64,000 nucleotides of DNA from Mesorhizobium loti (GTDB lineage Bacteria > Pseudomonadota > Alphaproteobacteria > Rhizobiales > Rhizobiaceae): NCBI GenBank assembly GCA_014189435.1, contig CP050293.1, positions 3,787,001 to 3,851,000 on the forward strand, written 5' to 3'. Shown one piece after another: positions 57,943-64,000 of this stretch (position 1 is the stretch's first letter; every line of letters begins with the position of its first letter). The notes beneath the pieces were generated by a model that worked only from the letters and a program-made list of their open reading frames with translations, was not told the DNA's origin and made no database searches. A program made the position numbers and the translations under genes.

Positions 57943-58437
57943 CTACCGGCTGACGGCGTCATCGTCATTCTGCAGGCCGAGAATGAGCGCCGCAGCACCA
58001 CCGACCGCGGCGCCCCCCAGGAGAACCGGCAGCATGCCAGGCTCCGAGGTGGCAGGCTCGACCGTCGCAGCTGGCGTATAGAGTGAAACACACATGCCGC
58101 CTTCGACAGGATCGACCTTGATCGTGGCGTTGGCGGGAATATCGAACGCACAATTGGTGCCGACAGCCAGTGAAGCGGACGCCTGCGTCCCGGTCATGAT
58201 GCGCGCGCCTGAATACACCGGCGCTTCCGTGCCCACACCCGCATAGCCGCCGGCCTGGGACATCTGGACATCACCATGGACTTGCGTGAGACGACCAACC
58301 GCACCGGCGGACGCGGGCATGGTTGCTAGACAGGAACAGGTTTGCTGAGCGAAAGCCTCAGGCGTAGCAAACAGGGCACCCCCTGCAGCGAGTACAACGA
58401 AAGAGAAAACAGCCCCGAACCGATGACGATTCGTCAT
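57943..58437 (-). CDS. Secreted FecR-like hypothetical protein, copy 1
   Basis: This is a 164-residue protein with a signal peptide (FVVLAAGGALFATPEAFA, cleavage before QQTCSC). The mature part has a Cys-x-Cys start, a FecR-like segment (VGRLTQVHGDVQMSQAGGYA), two further cysteines that may form a disulfide, a hydrophobic C-terminal stretch (MLPVLLGGAAVGGAAALILG) and an acidic tail NDDDAVSR. It is paralogous to the protein at 58605 and precedes the phosphatase-wza-wzc genes. The function is unknown; it may sense or stabilise the export machinery in the periplasm. Confidence 0.75.
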   Translation of the reverse strand: MTNRHRFGAVFSFVVLAAGGALFATPEAFAQQTCSCLATMPASAGAVGRLTQVHGDVQMSQAGGYAGVGTEAPVYSGARIMTGTQASASLAVGTNCAFDIPANATIKVDPVEGGMCVSLYTPAATVEPATSEPGMLPVLLGGAAVGGAAALILGLQNDDDAVSR

Positions 58438-58604
58438 TTGTTACCCCACCAAACCTGCAACTCACCCTCTTGGGACGAATCACACCCGCTCCACCCCAAG
58501 AAATAGAGCGATATGGTTAACGAACTCATCAAACTCGGCCCGCTGCCGGTCAATCCAGTCCGAGCAAACCCACCATCATAACGTCAAACGCCGCTGCCTC
58601 CCCG

Positions 58605-59090
58605 TCAGCGGCTGACACCGCTGTTGTCGTCCTGCGTCGCCGCGAGCACGTCACTCGTCAGAAGCGCCCCGGCGAAAATCGCCTCCGGCGGACCAAACCC
58701 ACGGCCACCACCAGACGGCTGAATGGCGGCCGTCTGTTCGGAGTCAATGAGCCTGAGGCAAATGCTATTTCCGGCGCGGGAAATATCGAGACTTGAATTG
58801 ACCGGCACATCCAGACCGCAACCGCCGACCAGCGCAGAAGCGGTCCCCTTGGCGCCAACCACCACACGGCTGCCGAAATCAAGCGCGTTTCCGGCCTTGG
58901 CCGGGCCATAGCCAGCCGTCCGCGACACCATCAAATCGCCGTTTGCGGAATGGATTGATCCGATCGGGGCTGCCGGACCTTGATAGGCGGTCGCGCAACT
59001 ACACGACGCGTCCTGGGCCGACGATGAAACTGGATCAAAACCGATTGACGCGACAAATACGGCAAGCGCAGGTTTAATCACAAGGTTCAT
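58605..59090 (-). CDS. Secreted FecR-like hypothetical protein, copy 2
   Basis: This is a 161-residue paralogue of the protein at 57943. It has a signal peptide, then DASCSCATAYQGPAAPIGSI, a FecR-like HSANGDLMVSRTAGYG, a matching cysteine pair (GGCGLDVPVN, NSICLRL), and a tail QDDNSGVSR like NDDDAVSR in its partner. Sequence order and spacing are conserved although identity is modest. It is the first gene of the long leftward export operon, with an AT-rich upstream region. No family was recognised beyond the FecR-like resemblance. Confidence 0.75.
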   Translation of the reverse strand: MNLVIKPALAVFVASIGFDPVSSSAQDASCSCATAYQGPAAPIGSIHSANGDLMVSRTAGYGPAKAGNALDFGSRVVVGAKGTASALVGGCGLDVPVNSSLDISRAGNSICLRLIDSEQTAAIQPSGGGRGFGPPEAIFAGALLTSDVLAATQDDNSGVSR

Positions 59091-59631
59091 CTGTCTTTGA
59101 TCCCCTCTTGCTGCATCACCTTCGGACGCACCAATTCAAAGATAGTAAATCAGCGCGTACCAGTTTTTTGCCACAATTCCAACCTGTTTCGCGCGATCGA
59201 GGTAATTTAACCTGATTCGCGCCCGTTCGAGCACAGTACTTTAGCTAGGCCGCATGAATAATTTTCGACTACCTGTCACAGGTTTCTTATTGTCGGATAG
59301 AAAACTTGGATGTCCCTTCCGCCGTGACTGACTCGATATGATTTGATCAAAGCCGGCGCGCCAAACCATTTCGGAAAAACCACCTAATTTGTTGATTTAT
59401 CAATATGTTATTTCTCCATATCTTCCCTCGATGGCAGCCGCGCGATTTCGATCATTGGTCGTGCTGACAGCGCGCAATTCGAGATCGCCTCGATACTGAT
59501 CGCGGCTAGCGGGTATGCCAACGGAGCCACCATTCCTCCTCTCCGGCCACCAAGATCTGGCTCCATAGGCCCGCTCAATCCAGCTCACCAAATCGATATG
59601 CTTCAGACGATATGCTTCAGACTTGGGGCCT
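59091..59631. promoter_or_regulatory. AT-rich intergenic region upstream of the export operon
   Basis: This 541-bp gap between the Fic gene and the secreted-protein genes is richer in A and T than its surroundings. Direct repeats AACCTGTTTCGCGC (59181) and AACCTGATTCGCGC (59209) lie 28 bp apart. A perfect palindrome ACCTGTCACAGGT is at 59271-59283. A 14-bp unit is duplicated in tandem at 59594-59607 and 59608-59621. A 91-codon minus-strand frame at 59400-59675 overlaps the Fic gene end and shows no recognisable domain. The promoter of the leftward export operon is probably here. Confidence 0.5.
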
Positions 59632-60690
59632 TTATCGCCTAGTTTGGCCGTACCACGTTCCCTTGCCGGTTCCATGTTGGGCCAGATGGTTTGCTTCGAC
59701 CAGAATGGCCAAGTGTTTTTTGACGGTGTTTCGGTTTGCGCCTGTCAGCTTGACGATCTCGCCGATGGTTATGCGCCCGCGCTCATTGATGGCCTCAACG
59801 ATTTGAAGAGAGAGAGCAGGCAACGTGCCGAGCATAAGACGTTCCCGCTCGATTTTTTTCTCGAGCCGTCGCTTTTGCTGCTGAAGAGCGCGCAGGAAAT
59901 ACACAGCCCAAGGCTGCCAATTGGGCTTCGGGCTACGGATCGTTTTCTGAGTCTGGCGTAGCGCCAGATAGTAACCTTCCTTGCTGTTCTCAATCACGCT
60001 TTCGAGTGAAGAGTAGGGCACATAGGCATACCCGCTGCGCATCAGCAGGAGTGTCGTCAGAGCGCGCGACAGCCTTCCATTGCCGTCCTGGAATGGGTGT
60101 ATCTCCAGAAACACCACTGTGAAGATTGCGACGACGAGCAGAGGGTGGAGGCTTTGCTCCTTGAGTGTGTCGCGTGTCCACTCGACAAGCTCTTTCATCC
60201 GCTTCGGCGTATCGAAAGGCGTCGCCGTTTCGAAAATGACGCCGATCTCTTTTCCCTCGGCATCGAACGCGCTGACATTATTGGCGAGTGTCTTATATGC
60301 GCCGCGATGGCGCTCATCCTCGTTGCTGAACGCCAGCAAGTCACGGTGTAGCTGTGTCAGGTGGTTTTCGGTCAGATCAATCGCATCGAAATGCGCGAAG
60401 ATCATTTCCATGACCTGCGCATATCCGGCGACTTCCTGCTCGTCTCGGGATTCAAAGAATTTGATGTCGAGGTTGGCGAGCAGCCGCTCCACTTCGCCGT
60501 CAGTGAGCCTGCTTCCTTCAATACGGGTAGAAGAGCCGATACTCTCGATGGTAGCAACGCGGCGCAGAGCCGATAGGCGCTCCGGCGCGAGCGCTCCCAG
60601 CGCTCGCCAAGCCCCTTTGAACTCGTCGATCTCCGAGACCAAAGCAAGGATTTCGGGGGTAATTCGCAAGGAGTCGATCTTTAAGGTCAT
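59632..60690 (-). CDS. Fic-domain protein with N-terminal inhibitory motif and C-terminal HTH
   Basis: This protein has about 352 residues. The Fic motif HPFQDGNGRLSR (about residue 195) is complete with its catalytic histidine. The inhibitory helix S-S-T-R-I-E-G near residue 48 precedes it, so this is a class II Fic enzyme held inactive by its own N terminus. The last 70 residues form a winged helix (RITIGEIVKLTGANRNTVKK). It would transfer AMP, or another nucleotide part, to target proteins. No antitoxin gene is adjacent. It is unrelated in function to its polysaccharide neighbours and may be an accessory insertion. Confidence 0.88.
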   Translation of the reverse strand: MTLKIDSLRITPEILALVSEIDEFKGAWRALGALAPERLSALRRVATIESIGSSTRIEGSRLTDGEVERLLANLDIKFFESRDEQEVAGYAQVMEMIFAHFDAIDLTENHLTQLHRDLLAFSNEDERHRGAYKTLANNVSAFDAEGKEIGVIFETATPFDTPKRMKELVEWTRDTLKEQSLHPLLVVAIFTVVFLEIHPFQDGNGRLSRALTTLLLMRSGYAYVPYSSLESVIENSKEGYYLALRQTQKTIRSPKPNWQPWAVYFLRALQQQKRRLEKKIERERLMLGTLPALSLQIVEAINERGRITIGEIVKLTGANRNTVKKHLAILVEANHLAQHGTGKGTWYGQTRR

Positions 60691-60720
60691 ACCCACAAAT
60701 ATACCCATAAATACCCAAAT
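60689..60720 (-). repeat. Direct 12-bp repeats at the Fic gene start
   Basis: ATACCCACAAAT (60689-60700), ATACCCATAAAT (60701-60712) and a partial ACCCAAAT (60713-60720) run in tandem directly upstream of, and into, the start codon. The C-terminal winged helix of the Fic protein could bind such sites to control its own expression; this is inference. Confidence 0.5.
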
Positions 60721-60799
60721 GCAGAAACACGTCTGGCCAGCTTGAGGACAAGACCCATTCATTTCACTGCAAACGCACCTAGGCCGTCTGACGACGTGC

Positions 60800-61293
60800 T
60801 CAGCAAGGCTTGTACGTTGCACCGGCCTGAGCCGGCTGGCCGCAGAGGAGTCCACCCCGCGTAAGCATGGTGGCCAGGTCTTTCCCCTCGGCCGTCAAGC
60901 ACTGCACAACGAGGGTATCGCCAACCCTCGAAGCGATATTGCCGTCGCAAGGCGTACCGGCACCGACAGGTTTGCAAGTCAGGATGAGCCCCTGGTAGTC
61001 CCGGCGCGCTGCTTCCGTCACCAGGGCGCGTATCGCCTGGGGCCTGGAAAACGCCGCGCCGCACAGCAGGATCTTGCGACCGCCTACGCGGAGATCGTCG
61101 ATCGAGGGAATGGCGAGCTGCCATCAAACGGCTTGGGCGCGGCTGCCGGCCTGGCGGGTGGCGGGTTGCCCCTCTGCATCACGATGACGCCCAGAAAGCC
61201 GGCACCGAACAGAACAGCTGATATGGCAAGGAACACCATGCTCCTGATTGACAAGACCGTCCTCCGTCCGACCCGTGAGGCCCGCTCACTCAT
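60800..61293 (-). CDS. Membrane-anchored nuclease-like small protein, frameshifted
   Basis: A frame from the ATG at 61293 encodes a basic start, a membrane helix (SMVFLAISAVLFGAGFLGVI) and a proline-rich linker, then stops at 61084. A second frame, one base off, continues SIDDLRVGGRKILLCGAAFS to CGQPAQAGATYKPC at 60800. Adding one base near 61106-61108 joins them into about 164 residues. The C-terminal part weakly resembles thermonuclease-like proteins of rhizobia (VGDTLVVQCLTAEGKDLATM). ATGA overlap couples it to the GT4 gene upstream. Confidence 0.6.
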
Positions 61294-62432
61294 TTCACCG
61301 CAAGGGCGCTCAGTCTTTCTATCTGCTCCATGTATTTCTCGATGACGATCGTTTCCGAAAATTGCCGCTCGACCTTCCTTCTGCTCTCAACTCCCATCCG
61401 GTCCATCGATGCTTCATCCATCCGCACAAACTCGATCATCTTGCTTGCCAGATCACCAGGGTCCCTCACCTTGCACAGGAAGCCGTTGACCGCGTGGTCC
61501 ACCACCTCCCTGCATCCGGGCACGTCGGTCGCGATCAGCGACTTGCCCATGGCAGCCGCCTCGAGCAGCGAGCGCGGCGTTCCCTCCCTGTAGGAGGGCA
61601 AGACGACACAATCGGCAGCACGCAGAAAAGGCCGCACATCGTCGGTGGAGCCGAGATATTCGACCAATCCCTCACCGACCCATTGCTCGACCTTCTGCCG
61701 GCTCACGGCGGTTCGGTTCTCGACGTCAAGAAAGCCGAGCAGTTGGAAGCGCACGCCGGGCAGTTCTTGGCGAACCAGACGGGCCGCCTCGATGAACTCG
61801 CCGATACCCTTGTCCCAGAGAAGCCGGGCCACGAGAAGAAACACGATCGCGCCAGACCGGGTGCGCGCTTCGGACGGCGGGGCAAAATGCGCGAGGTCGA
61901 TGCCGGAGCCAGGCAAAAGCCCGGTCTGATCCTTGCGGACCAGATGCGCGTCGACGAACAGCATCCGGTCGTCGTCGTTCTGAAAGAAAACCATCCTGGA
62001 ACGGGCCAGCGCCACCCGATACAAGGCCTTGGCAATTCTGAGCAGCAGACCACCGCGAACGAATGCCGTCCCCAGCCCGGAAATGTTGTTGATGACCGCA
62101 ATGCCATTCAGATTGGCCGCGATGGAGCCGAACACATTGGGTTTGATCGTGAAGCCGACGAACGCCAACGGTCTCTCACGCCGCAAGAGACGCCAGTAGC
62201 GCCACAGAAGCACCACGTCGCGCAAAGGCGACGTGCCGGAATTGTCCATTTCGAGTTCGACATAGCGGCAGCCCATGGCCGCTATCCGCGAAGAGTACTC
62301 GTCCCTCGGCGCCATGATGACGACGTCATAGCCATGGCTCCGCAACGCCTCGATCAGACCCTTGCGGAAATTGACGACGTTCCAGGACGTGTTTATCGAG
62401 ATGATTATCCTGTTGCGAGCAACGGGCATCAT
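61290..62432 (-). CDS. Glycosyltransferase family 4
   Basis: This is a GT-B enzyme of 380 residues. The start IIISINTSWNVVNFRKGLIE resembles GT4 enzymes such as WcaL- and PglA-like transferases. The donor site is VVLPSYREGTPRSLLEAAAM with the E-x7-E pair, preceded by VARLLWDKGIGEFIEAARLV. It adds a sugar to a lipid-linked acceptor in the cytosol. Its tandem start codons overlap the stop of the preceding GT4 gene, and its own stop overlaps the next gene. Confidence 0.9.
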   Translation of the reverse strand: MMPVARNRIIISINTSWNVVNFRKGLIEALRSHGYDVVIMAPRDEYSSRIAAMGCRYVELEMDNSGTSPLRDVVLLWRYWRLLRRERPLAFVGFTIKPNVFGSIAANLNGIAVINNISGLGTAFVRGGLLLRIAKALYRVALARSRMVFFQNDDDRMLFVDAHLVRKDQTGLLPGSGIDLAHFAPPSEARTRSGAIVFLLVARLLWDKGIGEFIEAARLVRQELPGVRFQLLGFLDVENRTAVSRQKVEQWVGEGLVEYLGSTDDVRPFLRAADCVVLPSYREGTPRSLLEAAAMGKSLIATDVPGCREVVDHAVNGFLCKVRDPGDLASKMIEFVRMDEASMDRMGVESRRKVERQFSETIVIEKYMEQIERLSALAVK

Positions 62433-63550
62433 CTGTGCCCGTCCGGATATGACGAAGGCTCTCCCAACAGCATATTCGCAAATCGCCCGGGCGATCTTTC
62501 CGACAAGGTCTTCGCATACAAGGCCGACCGATCGCCGCCGTGAACGACCCTCAACAGTGCATCCGCAATTTCGGACGCGCCAAAGCCGGCTGAAATCTCC
62601 AGGCCGGACAGCATGTCCAGATCTCCCGCACAGGGCGTGGTGACGATGCCAGGAACCCGGCAAGCCATCATTTCCAGAAGGACGTTCGGAAATCCCTCGG
62701 CCGCCGACGTGAGCAGGCTGCCACGCGACGCGCGAAACAGCGGAAATGGATTGTCTCTCTGGCCGAGCAGATTTACGCGCGAGACCAGATCAAGCTTGCC
62801 GGCGTAAGTCCTCAGTTCCGATTCCATGGGTCCGGAGCCAACCATGGTAAGCTCATAATCTTCGCCGGTCCTTCGCCTGATCTCCGCGAGCACATCAACC
62901 GCGATCGTCGGGCGTTTGACCTCAATCAGCCGGCCGCACCAGACGATTTGCGGACGGCGGGAAAATATCTGCGCGTCGCTCTCCGACAATGTCTCAGCGG
63001 ACATTTTGATGATGAGATCTTCATCGACCGGATTGGGCAAGGTATGCAATTTAGCAATGGCACGCCGGGGCAACACGTCACGCAGGCGTTCGTTCATGTA
63101 GCTCGTTTGCGCGACAACCATGTCCTGGCTGCCATAGGCAGCGTAGAGTGCCCTGTAAGCCAGTGCGCGAGGCCCTTTGAAGCGATCCAGAAGCACCGTG
63201 GACTCGCGAGCGACCAGCCTGCGGCTTCGAAGAACGCCAACACTTCGGGCGGCGGCCAGGAACGAATTCACCCGCGTGTGGCTTGAGAAAACCAAATCGT
63301 AGCGATGCCGGATCAGCCTCGGGGCGAGCAAAAACTCGCTCATGGCTTTGCCGCCGCCAAAGCCGTAGCTGCGCCGGATTCCATCCTGGTATGGGCCACC
63401 GGCTTCCCCCGCCGCCTGGCCACCCAGGAAGCCGATTTCGACGTCCCAGTCGGGCCGGCTCGCGAGCGCACGTGCAACCAGCTTCAGGATGGTTTCGGCC
63501 CCACCTCTGCTGTCGAGCGGAATGGCGATCAGCGCGAGCTTCCCTGTCAT
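62429..63550 (-). CDS. Glycosyltransferase family 4
   Basis: This is a GT-B enzyme of 373 residues. The start MTGKLALIAIPLDSRGGAET shows the GG loop of the acceptor domain. The donor site is LTSAAEGFPNVLLEMMACRVP with GRLIEVKRPTIAVDVLAEIR before it. I chose the methionine at 63550, 13 bp after the upstream methyltransferase; a longer frame begins at 63607 and would overlap that gene. It works with the second GT4 directly downstream, presumably adding consecutive sugars. Confidence 0.89.
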   Translation of the reverse strand: MTGKLALIAIPLDSRGGAETILKLVARALASRPDWDVEIGFLGGQAAGEAGGPYQDGIRRSYGFGGGKAMSEFLLAPRLIRHRYDLVFSSHTRVNSFLAAARSVGVLRSRRLVARESTVLLDRFKGPRALAYRALYAAYGSQDMVVAQTSYMNERLRDVLPRRAIAKLHTLPNPVDEDLIIKMSAETLSESDAQIFSRRPQIVWCGRLIEVKRPTIAVDVLAEIRRRTGEDYELTMVGSGPMESELRTYAGKLDLVSRVNLLGQRDNPFPLFRASRGSLLTSAAEGFPNVLLEMMACRVPGIVTTPCAGDLDMLSGLEISAGFGASEIADALLRVVHGGDRSALYAKTLSERSPGRFANMLLGEPSSYPDGHR

Positions 63551-63563
63551 GAGCCCCCGGGAT

Positions 63564-64000
63564 TCACTGTTTTCGCCGAAAGACATAAGCGTAGGTCTCG
63601 GCAGCATCCTTGCCGAAAACCAGGGCCGAAACGCCTAGCCAAATGCGCCAGGTCAGAAAGGCCGGCACGAAAAAATAGAAATAGGAACTCTTCCAGAACA
63701 GGCGGCGCTCGATGAGCTCCAGGCCGTTCCGTTTTGCGATTGTTTCGACCTCACTGGGCAAGCACTTGTCGTAGAACGCCGGAAACCCGTCATGACCCAT
63801 GCCCTTTTCGGGATAGATCGCAAAAAGCAACCGTCGTTTCAGCCCCTCTGGCAGGGCCCGATTTAACCTGGCGAAGGCAGCGTTACGCGAGGGCGAGAAA
63901 ATGGCAACCACGCCTCCCGGCTTCACGCAACTGGCAATGCCATGCAAGGCCGCCTCACCGTCATGGACGTGTTCGAGCGTCGCCTGACAAATGACGAGGT
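63564..64000 (-). CDS. SAM-dependent methyltransferase, C-terminal part
   Basis: The gene enters from the right edge. The visible 145 residues read ATLEHVHDGEAALHGIASCV and then KPGGVVAIFSPSRN, the motif IV-VI region of a class I methyltransferase. The lower part is rich in aromatic residues (SSYFYFFVPAFLTWRIWLGV) and ends in VFRRKQ. It lies 13 bp upstream of the first GT4 and is probably co-transcribed with it. The substrate cannot be told. Confidence 0.82.
   Translation of the reverse strand, partial: LVICQATLEHVHDGEAALHGIASCVKPGGVVAIFSPSRNAAFARLNRALPEGLKRRLLFAIYPEKGMGHDGFPAFYDKCLPSEVETIAKRNGLELIERRLFWKSSYFYFFVPAFLTWRIWLGVSALVFGKDAAETYAYVFRRKQ

Noticed and set aside
59400..59675. 91-codon minus-strand frame downstream of the Fic gene
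   Set aside because: It overlaps the Fic 3' end, contains a frame-shifting tandem duplication and has no recognisable domain; mentioned only as a possible trace.

Overview
The window is GC-rich DNA from an alphaproteobacterium, most likely a Mesorhizobium-like member of the Rhizobiales. This rests on the gene neighbourhoods: a glgP-glgB-glgC-glgA-pgm-glgX glycogen operon, an Frc-type fructose ABC transporter with a divergent ROK regulator and fructokinase, and R. etli-like O-antigen initiation genes. No tRNA, rRNA, insertion sequence or CRISPR array was recognised. Genus and all functions are inferred from motifs read by eye.

Layout. (1) 1-9.9 kb: glycogen metabolism on the minus strand, with glgP carrying a one-base frameshift. 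(2) 10-15.9 kb: divergent sugar uptake locus, frcB-frcC-frcA to the left and frcR, an RbsD/FucU mutarotase and frcK to the right, around a 36-bp palindrome. (3) 16.2-21 kb: a DegT-type sugar aminotransferase, then cysD-cysNC-cysQ, a set that makes PAPS and removes PAP. (4) 21.4-31.1 kb: ligase/polymerase, a set resembling the R. etli QuiNAc O-antigen initiation genes (4,6-dehydratase, reductase, phosphoglycosyl transferase), a GT2, a sulfatase and two sulfotransferases. (5) 31.6-38.1 kb, plus strand: Wzm/Wzt ABC exporter, a dTDP-3-amino-sugar module (FdtB, fused FdtC-FdtA) interleaved with a GtrB/GtrA/GtrII-like side-chain glycosylation set. (6) 38.2-43 kb: a decayed accessory stretch with frameshifted methyltransferases and a sulfotransferase-like gene. 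(7) 42-59 kb, minus strand: a second export system (two secreted FecR-like proteins, PHP phosphatase, Wza, Wzc kinase, a TPR-like protein, a Wzy/WaaL-like protein), the complete rmlACBD set, and a methyltransferase/coiled-coil/WbsX/GT4/GT2/methyltransferase series. (8) 59.6-64 kb: a Fic protein, a short membrane-anchored protein with a frameshift, two GT4 enzymes and the end of a methyltransferase.

How it fits together. RmlA and RmlB make dTDP-4-keto-6-deoxyglucose, which feeds both rhamnose (RmlC/D) and the Fdt branch. The QuiNAc-like genes would start a lipid-linked chain exported by Wzm/Wzt, while Wza/Wzc and its phosphatase would serve a second polymer. CysDNC supplies PAPS to three sulfotransferase-like proteins, CysQ clears PAP, and a sulfatase could trim sulfate, so at least one surface glycan is probably sulfated.

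Caution on sequence quality. Seven genes or gene boundaries show single-base frame breaks, four of them in homopolymer runs of six or more. Some or all may be sequencing errors. Three of them, in G tracts at 47252, 45452 and 43029, would if corrected join four reading frames into one open frame of about 1,817 codons.
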